A stretch of 17,695 bases of DNA, taken from positions 1 to 17,695 of the forward strand of contig JBHELG010000101.1 of the NCBI GenBank assembly GCA_046263195.1, given 5' to 3'. The translations under genes were made by a program, and so were the position numbers. Below are positions 6,211 to 17,589 of the stretch, piece by piece. Numbering within the stretch: position 1 is the first letter of the stretch; every line of letters starts with the position of its first letter. The notes below the pieces were generated by a model. It did not search any database and was not told where the DNA came from. It saw only the letters and a list, made by a program, of their open reading frames with translations. This DNA is from JBHELG01 sp046263195. GTDB lineage: Bacteria; Actinomycetota; Nitriliruptoria; Nitriliruptorales; JAHWKO01.

Positions 6211-6588
6211 TGGCCTTCGTTCGCCCCGCAGCGTTCTGACAAGTCTTGTTCCATCACAAGTGTTGCCGCGCTTGCGTCTACACGTGCTCCAGTTGATAGC
6301 CGTCGCTCTTGCGACGGGGGAGAACGCGCCCTGATGGAGACGATTTCGACCGGCCACGCCCTGATCCTGGGTTTGTGGACCGGTCCGCGTCGCGTGCCTG
6401 CGAAGTCTCGGTTTGCGTTCCCATCGCGGGCTTCGCTCCGCTCTTCGGCACTTTCCGGGACAGGGTAAAGGGTGCCGTCGGCGCACCCCGATCAGGATCG
6501 CGCCGACGGAGCTTGTCCCTCAGAGGCCGTACTTGCACTCCCGCTGCAGTCATCCGCACTGACCGTCCTCACGAGAGGGAGGAAGCCG
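6211..6588 (+). promoter_or_regulatory. Structured rpoB leader with possible attenuator
   Basis: No believable gene lies here. Perfect or near-perfect stems are: CCGTCGC/GCGACGG around TCTT (6300-6317); GACCGGCCAC (6348-6357) with GTGGACCGGTC (6375-6385), one base bulged; and a 10-bp stem CCGTCGGCGC (6475-6484) with GCGCCGACGG (6500-6509) around 15 bases. GGCAC (6447-6451) can instead pair with GTGCC (6472-6476), overlapping the left arm of the 10-bp stem, so the two cannot fully coexist. No clear T tract follows, so termination is not proven. The leader ends in GAGGGAGGAAG (6574-6584), the rpoB ribosome site. Confidence 0.5.
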
Positions 6589-9500
6589 TTGCCTGGTGTT
6601 TCTGTTGACGAGCGGATCAGCTTCTCCGTGCTCGGCGAGTCGCTGCCACTCGACGACCTCGATCTGCTCGCTATCCAACGGGAGTCGTTCCGCTGGCTGC
6701 TCGAAGAAGGCCTGCGGGAGATCTTCGACGAGATCTCGCCTATTGAAGACAGCCAGGCGAAGATGGCGCTCTCCTTCTCCGACCACCGCTTCGAGTCTCC
6801 CAAGTACTCGGAGGCGGAGTGCAAGGAGAAGGACATCACCTATGCCGCACCCCTGTTCGTGACGGCGGAGTTCACCAACCTCGAAACCGGCGAGATCAAG
6901 GCCCAGACGGTCTTCATGGGCGACTTCCCCATCATGTCCGAGAAGGGAACCTTCGTCATCAACGGGACCGAGCGGGTGGTCGTCTCCCAGCTCGTGCGCT
7001 CGCCAGGCGTCTACTTCGACACCTCGATCGACAAGACCACGGGCCGTGACGTCTTCGGGTGCAAGATCATCCCGGCGCGAGGCGCCTGGCTCGAATTCGA
7101 AGTCGACAAGCGTGACCTCGTGGGAGTTCGGGTCGACCGCAAGCGCAAGCAGCACATCACGGTCTTCCACCGGGCCTTGAAGGCGATCCAGCGCAATCCC
7201 GTGACGGGGGACTACGAGTTGGCGCCGCGCGACGTGCTCGAGAAGGAGGTCGGAGACGAGGAGATCCTCGAGTTCTTCGCCGGAGCGGAGTCGATCGCTC
7301 TCACGCTCTCGAAGGACCGCACCCTGCCGACCCCGGCGGAGGCGCTCGAGGAGATCTACAAGAAGCTGCGGCCGGGGGAGCCGCCGAGCCCGGAGCAGGC
7401 CGGCAACCTACTCGTCAACATGTTCTTCAACCCCAAGCGCTACGACCTCGCGCGCGTCGGTCGTTACAAGGTCAACAAGAAGCTCGGCGACGAGTTCGCG
7501 GCGATCGGGGTCGAGCCGCCCACGAGCCATGTGCTCACGAAAGAGGACGTGCTCGCCACGATGTCTTACCTCGTGAAGCTGCATGCTCGAAGCGATGGCT
7601 ACGACGTCGACGACATCGATCACTTTGGCAACCGGCGAATGCGGTCGGTTGGAGAGCTCATCCAGAATCAGGTCCGGATCGGCCTGTCCCGCATGGAACG
7701 GGTCGTCCGCGAGCGGATGACGACCCAGGACCTCGAGGCGATCACCCCACAGACACTCATCAACATCCGCCCGGTCGTTTCCGCTATTCGCGAGTTCTTC
7801 GGGACGTCCCAGCTGTCGCAGTTCTTGGACCAGACCAACCCGTTGGCGGGACTGACCCACAAGCGGCGCCTGTCCGCGCTCGGCCCCGGAGGTCTGTCGC
7901 GGGAGCGGGCCGGGTTCGAGGTGCGCGACGTCCACCACTCGCACTACGGACGGATGTGTCCCATCGAGACCCCCGAGGGCCCGAACATCGGACTCATCGG
8001 CTCCTTGGCGACCTACGCGCGCATCAACGAGTTCGGTTTCATCGAGACCCCCTACCGCAGGGTGGTCGGAGGCCGGGTCACGCGCGAGATCGATTACCTC
8101 ACTGCGGACCTCGAGGACCGCTACATCATCGCTCAGGCGAACGCCCCGCTCGACGAGATCGGGCGCTTCGAAAGCGACCTCGTCCTGTGCCGGGCGAAAG
8201 GCGGCGAGGTCCGCGAGGTGCCAGCCGATCAGGTTGACTACATGGACGTCTCGCCGCGTCAGATCGTGTCGGTGGCGGCGGCACTCATCCCCTTCCTCGA
8301 GCACGACGACGCCAACCGGGCCCTCATGGGGGCCAACATGCAACGGCAGGCGGTGCCGCTCATCAAGAGCGAAGCGCCCCTGGTCGGAACGGGAATCGAA
8401 GAGAAGGCCGCGAAGAACGCGGGCGACGTCGTACTGGCCCGAAACGGCGGTGTGGTCGTCGAGGTCGCGGCCGACCATCTCTACGTTCGTAGCGATGACG
8501 GCGGTCTCGACCGCTATGACCTCGACAAGTTCCAGCGCACGAACCAGGGCACCTGTTTCAACCAGCGGCCCATGGTCACCGAAGGCGAGCGTGTGGAGGT
8601 GGGCGACGTTCTTGCCGATGGACCTTCCACCCATCGCGGAGAGCTCGCCCTCGGCCGCAACCTGCTCGTCGCCTTCATGTCGTGGGAAGGCTTCAACTAC
8701 GAGGACGCGATCATCGTCTCCGAGCGGCTCGTGCGGGAAGACGAGATGACCTCGATCCACATCGAGCAGTACGAGGTCGACGCCCGCGAGACGAAGCTCG
8801 GACCAGAGGAGATCACGCGCGACATCCCGAATGTCAGCGAGGAGATGCTCGCCAACCTCGACGAGGAGGGCATCATCCGCATGGGCGCGGAGGTCCAGCC
8901 GGGCGACATCCTCGTCGGCAAGGTCACCCCGAAGGGTGAAACCGAGCTCACCCCCGAGGAGCGGCTGCTGCGGGCGATCTTCGGCGAGAAGGCCCGGGAA
9001 GTTCGCGACACGTCCTTGAAGGTGCCCCACGGCGAAGGCGGCATCGTCATCGGTGTGAAGTGGTTCAGCCGCACGAGCGGCGACGAGTTGCCACCGGGCG
9101 TGAACGACCTCGTGCGGGTCTTCGTGGCCCAGAAGCGCAAGATCAGCGAGGGCGACAAGCTCGCCGGACGTCACGGCAACAAGGGCGTCATCTCCAAGAT
9201 CCTGCCCGTCGAGGACATGCCTTTCCTGGCTGACGGCACTCCGGTGGACATCGTTCTCAACCCACTCGGGGTCCCGTCACGGATGAACGTGGGACAGGTC
9301 CTGGAGACTCACCTGGGGTGGGCTGCGGCGAACGGCTGGCAGTTCGACACGCCGCCAGCCTGGTTCGAAGAGATCGGCTGGACTGACGGCTATGCCGACG
9401 TGGAGGGACCTGCCCACCTCGCGACGCCGGTGTTCGACGGCGTGCGGGAGGTCGAACTGACCGATCTGCTTCGCAACACCCGACCGAGCGAGGACGGGGC

Positions 9501-10035
9501 GAAGCTCGTCGACGCGAACGGCAAAGCAATCGTCTACGACGGGCGGACGGGGGAGCCCCTCGAGTCCCCCATCACCGTCGGTTACATCTACATGTTGAAG
9601 CTGCTCCACCTCGTAGACGACAAGATCCATGCCCGCTCGACCGGTCCCTACTCGATGATCACGCAGCAGCCACTGGGTGGAAAGGCGCAGTTCGGCGGTC
9701 AGCGCTTCGGAGAGATGGAGGTGTGGGCCCTGGAGGCGTACGGCGCCGCCTATGCCCTGCAGGAACTGCTCACGATCAAATCCGACGACGTCGTCGGGAG
9801 GGTGAAGGTCTACGAGGCGATCGTCAAGGGAGACAACATTCCTGAGCCTGGCATCCCTGAGTCCTTCAAGGTGCTCATGCAGGAGATGCGCTCGCTGGCC
9901 CTGAACGTCGACGTGCTCGGGGCCAGTGGTGAGGAGATCGAACTGCGAGAGACGGACGAGGACTCGTTCCGGGCTGCGGAGGCACTGGGCATCGACCTGT
10001 CTCGCCCGGAGCGGCCCTCGGCCGAGGAGGCGTAG
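6589..10035 (+). CDS. rpoB: DNA-directed RNA polymerase subunit beta
   Basis: A 1148-residue beta subunit (mycobacterial 1172, streptomycete 1161). I chose TTG 6589, read MPGVSVDERISF, because GGAGG (6578-6582) lies six bases upstream and the family homology starts with ERISFSVLGE; an in-frame GTG at 6472 would lie inside the leader hairpin and has no ribosome site. Landmarks are the protrusion (VVVSQLVRSPGVYFD), the rifampicin-site region from G405 (GTSQLSQFLDQTNPLAGL, then THKRRLSALGPGGL), YGRMCPIETPEGPNIGLIGSL, the active-site-facing GDKLAGRHGNKGVI, and the C-terminal clamp segment GGKAQFGGQRFGEMEVWALEAYGA. Core rifampicin contacts are of the sensitive type. It forms the catalytic cleft with beta-prime encoded 80 bases downstream. 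Confidence 0.98.
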   Translation: MPGVSVDERISFSVLGESLPLDDLDLLAIQRESFRWLLEEGLREIFDEISPIEDSQAKMALSFSDHRFESPKYSEAECKEKDITYAAPLFVTAEFTNLETGEIKAQTVFMGDFPIMSEKGTFVINGTERVVVSQLVRSPGVYFDTSIDKTTGRDVFGCKIIPARGAWLEFEVDKRDLVGVRVDRKRKQHITVFHRALKAIQRNPVTGDYELAPRDVLEKEVGDEEILEFFAGAESIALTLSKDRTLPTPAEALEEIYKKLRPGEPPSPEQAGNLLVNMFFNPKRYDLARVGRYKVNKKLGDEFAAIGVEPPTSHVLTKEDVLATMSYLVKLHARSDGYDVDDIDHFGNRRMRSVGELIQNQVRIGLSRMERVVRERMTTQDLEAITPQTLINIRPVVSAIREFFGTSQLSQFLDQTNPLAGLTHKRRLSALGPGGLSRERAGFEVRDVHHSHYGRMCPIETPEGPNIGLIGSLATYARINEFGFIETPYRRVVGGRVTREIDYLTADLEDRYIIAQANAPLDEIGRFESDLVLCRAKGGEVREVPADQVDYMDVSPRQIVSVAAALIPFLEHDDANRALMGANMQRQAVPLIKSEAPLVGTGIEEKAAKNAGDVVLARNGGVVVEVAADHLYVRSDDGGLDRYDLDKFQRTNQGTCFNQRPMVTEGERVEVGDVLADGPSTHRGELALGRNLLVAFMSWEGFNYEDAIIVSERLVREDEMTSIHIEQYEVDARETKLGPEEITRDIPNVSEEMLANLDEEGIIRMGAEVQPGDILVGKVTPKGETELTPEERLLRAIFGEKAREVRDTSLKVPHGEGGIVIGVKWFSRTSGDELPPGVNDLVRVFVAQKRKISEGDKLAGRHGNKGVISKILPVEDMPFLADGTPVDIVLNPLGVPSRMNVGQVLETHLGWAAANGWQFDTPPAWFEEIGWTDGYADVEGPAHLATPVFDGVREVELTDLLRNTRPSEDGAKLVDANGKAIVYDGRTGEPLESPITVGYIYMLKLLHLVDDKIHARSTGPYSMITQQPLGGKAQFGGQRFGEMEVWALEAYGAAYALQELLTIKSDDVVGRVKVYEAIVKGDNIPEPGIPESFKVLMQEMRSLALNVDVLGASGEEIELRETDEDSFRAAEALGIDLSRPERPSAEEA

Positions 10036-10080
10036 TGGCAGCTTCCCCACCCGTGGGCCCGGTGTGGCGCAGGCAGAGCA

Positions 10081-10098
10081 TACTTCGAGATTGAAGTA
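10081..10098 (+). promoter_or_regulatory. Hairpin just before the rpoC ribosome-binding site
   Basis: TACTTC (10081-10086) pairs with GAAGTA (10093-10098) around GAGATT in the 80-base rpoB-rpoC spacer. The purine-rich ribosome site (GGAAGGTAGAGGA, 10099-10111) follows directly. No T tract is present. It may tune rpoC translation relative to rpoB or mark mRNA cleavage; this is inferred. Confidence 0.4.
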
Positions 10099-10115
10099 GG
10101 AAGGTAGAGGACCCC

Positions 10116-14075
<3,960 letters not shown>

Positions 14076-14112
14076 GCCGAATCTCGCGTACGACCGGCAC
14101 GTCGAGCTCAGG

Positions 14113-14141
14113 TTGACCCGTGCTCGGCGTGCCGGTACCGT
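14113..14141 (+). promoter_or_regulatory. Putative sigma70-type promoter of the str operon (rpsL-rpsG-fusA-tuf)
   Basis: TTGACC (14113-14118) and TACCGT (14136-14141) are spaced by exactly 17 bases and fit TTGAC-17-TAnnnT. It lies 38 bases after the rpoC stop. The expected start is at about 14146-14149, only a few bases before the first of several overlapping hairpins, so any transcript must pass the terminator-like element at 14167-14206 before reaching rpsL. Confidence 0.62.
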
Positions 14142-14150
14142 GTTTGGCGT

Positions 14151-14188
14151 CCGCCGGGCAGCGCCCGGCGGCGCGTGTGTCCGGGCGC
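14151..14188 (+). promoter_or_regulatory. Alternative (anti-terminator-like) hairpins in the rpsL leader
   Basis: CCGCCGGGC (14151-14159) pairs perfectly with GCCCGGCGG (14163-14171) around AGC. A second option pairs GCGCCCGG (14161-14168) with CCGGGCGC (14181-14188). Both use bases needed for the left arm of the terminator stem that starts at 14167, so forming either would block or weaken it. The CCGGGC unit occurs twice (14154, 14181), giving GCCCGG two possible partners. Which form dominates cannot be told from sequence. Confidence 0.5.
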
Positions 14189-14206
14189 AGACGCGCCGCC
14201 ATTTTT
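14167..14206 (+). terminator. Intrinsic terminator between rpoC and rpsL, possibly conditional
   Basis: GGCGGCGCGT (14167-14176) pairs perfectly with ACGCGCCGCC (14191-14200) over 10 bp around a 14-base loop. The sequence ATTTTTG follows directly, giving five T at 14202-14206. This is the only clear stem-plus-T-tract in the window. It can end rpoBC transcription. Because a good promoter lies just upstream, it may also act as an attenuator for the str operon. Another hairpin, GCGGGG/CCCCGC (14207-14224), follows at once. Confidence 0.7.
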
Positions 14207-14224
14207 GCGGGGTTCGCGCCCCGC

Positions 14225-14506
14225 TGGACCTGGAGACCGGCCGGCGCGTGGCGTGAAGCCACCTATTGAATGAGCTCACGTCGCGCCTGGTCTCGGAGCT
14301 GGGACGGCGTAGGCGTGGACTCAGCAGCACCGGCCCGACGGGTAGCCCGTCCTTCCGTTTCCCTGTGGTGCTGTCCCAACGAACGACCGCTTCGGAGACG
14401 GGCGGAAGCACCTAGAGCAGTGAGAGCATGAAGCGCGGGCGACACACAAATCCCGACGCAAGACGAGAGCGCGCGCCCCCAGGGGCGACGGAGGAGCAGA
14501 GTAGGA
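14225..14506 (+). promoter_or_regulatory. rpsL upstream region with nested stem-loops
   Basis: This non-coding stretch completes the 431-base rpoC-rpsL gap. An outer 7-bp stem CAGCACC (14325-14331) / GGTGCTG (14367-14373) encloses a 6-bp hairpin GACGGG-TAG-CCCGTC (14337-14351) followed by a pyrimidine-rich run. A 5-bp hairpin CGCCC/GGGCG (14474-14487) ends two bases before the rpsL Shine-Dalgarno GGAGGAG (14490-14496). I found no second promoter and no convincing small gene. It is a probable structured 5' untranslated region of rpsL. Confidence 0.4.
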
Positions 14507-14878
14507 ATGCCCACCATTCAGCAACTGGTGCGCAAGGGCCGCAGCTCGAAAATGGAGAAGACGAAGTCTCCGGCGTTGCGCGGCTCCCCACAGCGGCGTG
14601 GCGTATGCACCCGCGTGTACACGACCACTCCAAAGAAGCCCAATTCGGCCCTGCGGAAAGTCTGCCGCGTTCGTCTGACGAGCGGGGTAGAGGTGACCGC
14701 CTACATACCGGGCGAAGGCCATAATCTTCAGGAGCACTCCATCGTCCTCGTGCGCGGCGGACGGGTGAAGGATCTCCCTGGGGTGCGCTACAAGGTTGTT
14801 CGGGGCGCCCTGGACGCTGCTCCCGTCCGTGACCGAAGGCAGAGCCGTTCCCGCTACGGAGTGAAGAAGGAGGGCTAG
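14507..14878 (+). CDS. rpsL: 30S ribosomal protein S12
   Basis: A 123-residue S12 starting MPTIQQLVRKGRSSK. Conserved segments are TTPKKPNSALRKVCRVRL and YIPGEGHNLQEHSIVLVRGGRVKDLPGVRYKVVRG. K43 and K88, the lysines whose change causes streptomycin resistance in many bacteria, are both the normal residue; D89, the usual site of beta-methylthiolation, is present. S12 sits at the decoding centre and monitors codon-anticodon pairing. The Shine-Dalgarno GGAGGAG is at 14490-14496, ten bases before the ATG. It opens the str operon, with rpsG 43 bases downstream. Length matches the actinobacterial norm of about 123-124. Confidence 0.98.
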   Translation: MPTIQQLVRKGRSSKMEKTKSPALRGSPQRRGVCTRVYTTTPKKPNSALRKVCRVRLTSGVEVTAYIPGEGHNLQEHSIVLVRGGRVKDLPGVRYKVVRGALDAAPVRDRRQSRSRYGVKKEG

Positions 14879-14921
14879 GCCCCCTTCATCCACCTGCCCC
14901 AGAAACCACAGGAGACGAAGA

Positions 14922-15395
14922 ATGCCGCGCAAGGGCACCATCGGGCGACGGAAACTGCCGGCCGACCCCAAGTACGGCTCTGTGCTCATCACACAGATGA
15001 CCAACCGGATCATGAGGGACGGCAAGCGTTCGCTCGCTGAGCGCACCGTTTACGACGCGCTCGCGATCATCGGCAACCGCACCCAGGGAGGCGATCCCCT
15101 CTCCGTCCTCAAACGAGCTGTCGACAACGTCCGCCCATCGCTTGAAGTCAAATCGCGCCGCGTCGGAGGCGCGACCTACCAGGTACCTGTCGAGGTGCGA
15201 CCGGCCCGTGCGACCACCCTCGCCCTGCGATGGATCGTCTCCTACGCCCGCATCCGGCGCGAAAAGACAATGGCTGAGCGACTCGCGGGCGAACTGCTAG
15301 ACGCTTCGAACGGGATAGGGGCTTCTCTGAAGCGCCGCGAGGACACGCACAAGATGGCCGAGGCCAACCGGGCCTTCGCCCATTACCGCTGGTAG
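14922..15395 (+). CDS. rpsG: 30S ribosomal protein S7
   Basis: A 157-residue S7 starting MPRKGTIGRRKLPADPKYGS. Family landmarks include LITQMTNRIMRDGKRSLAERTVYDA, VKSRRVGGATYQVPVEVRPAR (the beta hairpin contacting 16S rRNA and the E-site tRNA) and the C-terminal REDTHKMAEANRAFAHYRW. S7 nucleates assembly of the 30S head. AGGAG (14910-14914) lies seven bases before the ATG. In E. coli S7 represses this operon at the rpsL-rpsG spacer; here that spacer is only 43 bases and I see no obvious stem in it, so the same control is not evident. Confidence 0.98.
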   Translation: MPRKGTIGRRKLPADPKYGSVLITQMTNRIMRDGKRSLAERTVYDALAIIGNRTQGGDPLSVLKRAVDNVRPSLEVKSRRVGGATYQVPVEVRPARATTLALRWIVSYARIRREKTMAERLAGELLDASNGIGASLKRREDTHKMAEANRAFAHYRW

Positions 15396-15451
15396 CTGCT
15401 CGGGGAGACGAGGTCTCTCGCACCCCACACACCGACTGCAGGAATCGCATT

Positions 15452-17542
15452 ATGACCGCCATCCGCGAATACCCACTGGCCAGGACCCGGAACATCGGGA
15501 TCATGGCCCATATCGACGCTGGCAAGACGACGACGACCGAGCGGATCCTCTACTACACGGGCCGCACCTACAAGATCGGGGAAGTCCACGACGGCGCGGC
15601 TGTCATGGACTGGATGGTCCAAGAACAGGAACGCGGTATAACCATCACCTCGGCCGCGACAACCTGCAGGTGGCGTGATCACTGGATCAACGTTATAGAT
15701 ACGCCCGGACACGTCGATTTCACGGTCGAGGTCGAACGTTCCTTGCGGGTTCTGGACGGTGCCATAGCCGTCTTTGACGGCGTTGCAGGTGTCGAGCCCC
15801 AATCCGAGACCGTCTGGCGGCAGGCGGACAACTACCGGGTTCCACGCATCTGCTTCGTCAACAAGCTTGATCGAATCGGGGCCTCGTTCGAGAAGTCGCT
15901 CGAGTCGATCCAAACCCGGCTGGCTCCGAACGCCGTCGCTGTGCAGATTCCCATCGGAGTCGAAGACGCGCACGAAGGCGTCGTGGACCTCATCGGCAGG
16001 CGTGCGCTCGTGTGGCGAGGGGACGACCTCGGAGCATCGTGGGACACGATCGGCATCCCCGATGATCTGGCCGAGGTGGCGCAGGTCTGGCGTGACCGGC
16101 TCGTCGAGAAAGTCGCGGAGTCGAACGACGAGCTCCTCGAGAGCTACCTCGAGACCGGCACCCTGTCGCCCGAGCAGATCCGCATCGGGCTGCGCAGCGC
16201 GACGATCGCCAACCACCTCGTCCCCGTCCTGTGCGGCTCGGCCTTCAAGAACAAGGGTGTCCAGCCACTGCTCGATGCAGTCGTGGATTTCCTGCCTTCC
16301 CCGCTCGACGTCCCCCCGATCCGCGGCAAGGACCCGAAGACCGGTGAGCAGCTGGTCCGCGAGGCCCATGACAGCGCCCCATTCTCCGCACTCGCGTTCA
16401 AGGTCATGGCCGATCCCTACGTCGGCACCCTCACCTTCGCGCGCGTCTATTCGGGGAAACTCGAAGCCGGCTCGCACATCCTGAACGTAACAAAGGGCCG
16501 CCGCGAGCGCATCGGTCGCCTGCTTCAGATGCACGCGAACTCTCGAGAGGAGAAGGAAGCGGCCTACACCGGGGACATCGTCGCCTTCGTTGGCCTGAAG
16601 GGCACGACAACGGGGGACACGCTCGCCGATCCGCGCCACCCGATCCTGCTCGAGTCGATGGAGTTCCCGGAGCCGGTCATCCACATCGCCATCGAACCGA
16701 AGACGAAGGCCGATCAGGAGAAGTTGTCGACCGCGCTGCAAAAACTCGCCGAGGAAGACCCGACCTTCCGTGTGTCGACGAACGAGGAAACCGGGCAGAC
16801 CATCATCGGCGGGATGGGAGAGCTGCACCTCGAGGTCATCGTCGACCGCCTCATGCGCGAGTTCAGGGTCGAGGCGAACGTCGGCCGTCCCCAAGTCGCC
16901 TACCGCGAAACCATCAAACGCGACGTGAAGGACATCGAGGTCCGTTACGTGCGCCAGACCGGCGGACGTGGCCAATACGGCCACGTCGTCGTCAACCTCG
17001 AGCAGCTCAAGCCCGGGCAGGGCTACGAGTTCGAAAGCAGGATCGCCGGCGGCGCGGTCCCACGAGAATACATCCCGGCAGTCGACGCGGGCATGAAGGA
17101 AGCCCTGGAAGGGGGAGTCCTCGCCGGCTATCCCATCGTCGATGTCAAAGCGGTGCTGACCCACGGGTCCTATCACGAGGTCGACTCATCGGAGATGGCC
17201 TTCAAGATCGCCGGTTCCATGGCAGCGAAGAAGGCTGCTGACCAGGCCGGCATTCAGATCCTCGAGCCGGTCATGGCCGTCGAGGTCGTGACCCCCGAAG
17301 ACTACATGGGCGATGTCATGGGGGATCTCACCGCCCGTCGCGGCCACATCGACTCGATGGAGCCCCGCGGTCAGGCCCAGGTCATACGAGCGCAGGTCCC
17401 ACTTTCCGAGATGTTCGGCTACGCGACGGACCTTCGCTCCATGAGCCAGGGTCGAGCCACCTACACCATGCAATTCGCCTCCTACCGGCCCGCTCCCAGC
17501 AACGTCCAGCAAGAGATCGTCGCGAAGACCCGCGGCGAGTAG
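15452..17542 (+). CDS. fusA: Elongation factor G
   Basis: A 696-residue EF-G, full length. The GTPase motifs are G1 AHIDAGKT (residues 19-26), G3 DTPGH from D83, with the catalytic His87, and G4 NKLD (137-140). The switch I region includes ERGITITSAAT. Domain II follows at about 290-400, and the C-terminal domains IV-V include VRQTGGRGQYGHV, the loop AGGAVPREYIPAV, GSYHEVDSSEMAFKIAGSMA and the end ASYRPAPSNVQQEIVAK. EF-G drives translocation of tRNA and mRNA after peptide bond formation. ATG 15452 has AGGAA (15440-15444) seven bases upstream. Codons are mostly C/G-ending, like rpsL and rpsG. tuf follows after 47 bases. Confidence 0.98.
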   Translation: MTAIREYPLARTRNIGIMAHIDAGKTTTTERILYYTGRTYKIGEVHDGAAVMDWMVQEQERGITITSAATTCRWRDHWINVIDTPGHVDFTVEVERSLRVLDGAIAVFDGVAGVEPQSETVWRQADNYRVPRICFVNKLDRIGASFEKSLESIQTRLAPNAVAVQIPIGVEDAHEGVVDLIGRRALVWRGDDLGASWDTIGIPDDLAEVAQVWRDRLVEKVAESNDELLESYLETGTLSPEQIRIGLRSATIANHLVPVLCGSAFKNKGVQPLLDAVVDFLPSPLDVPPIRGKDPKTGEQLVREAHDSAPFSALAFKVMADPYVGTLTFARVYSGKLEAGSHILNVTKGRRERIGRLLQMHANSREEKEAAYTGDIVAFVGLKGTTTGDTLADPRHPILLESMEFPEPVIHIAIEPKTKADQEKLSTALQKLAEEDPTFRVSTNEETGQTIIGGMGELHLEVIVDRLMREFRVEANVGRPQVAYRETIKRDVKDIEVRYVRQTGGRGQYGHVVVNLEQLKPGQGYEFESRIAGGAVPREYIPAVDAGMKEALEGGVLAGYPIVDVKAVLTHGSYHEVDSSEMAFKIAGSMAAKKAADQAGIQILEPVMAVEVVTPEDYMGDVMGDLTARRGHIDSMEPRGQAQVIRAQVPLSEMFGYATDLRSMSQGRATYTMQFASYRPAPSNVQQEIVAKTRGE

Positions 17543-17549
17543 CAGCGAC

Positions 17550-17570
17550 GCCGTACGGAACCGGTACGGC
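17550..17570 (+). promoter_or_regulatory. Hairpin in the fusA-tuf spacer
   Basis: GCCGTAC (17550-17556) pairs perfectly with GTACGGC (17564-17570) around GGAACCG. The tuf Shine-Dalgarno AAGGAG starts at 17577. No T tract follows, so it is not an intrinsic terminator. It may be a processing or mRNA-stability element that lets tuf be expressed above fusA; this is inferred. Confidence 0.45.
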
Positions 17571-17589
17571 CTGACCAAGGAGTTCCGCG

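Noticed and set aside
6472..6588. 39-codon N-terminal extension of rpoB
   Set aside because: Runs through the 10-bp leader hairpin; TTG 6589 has a strong ribosome site and the family sequence starts there.
7408..9174. 588-codon minus-strand open frame inside rpoB
   Set aside because: Antisense shadow of rpoB with low-complexity His/Asp/Val-rich translation and no family match.
14175..14271. Possible 32-codon leader peptide starting GTG within the terminator stem
   Set aside because: No Shine-Dalgarno sequence, starts inside the stem rather than before it, and shows no run of regulatory codons.
15383..17176. 597-codon minus-strand open frame inside fusA
   Set aside because: Antisense shadow of fusA; no motif, and no ribosome site or promoter seen.
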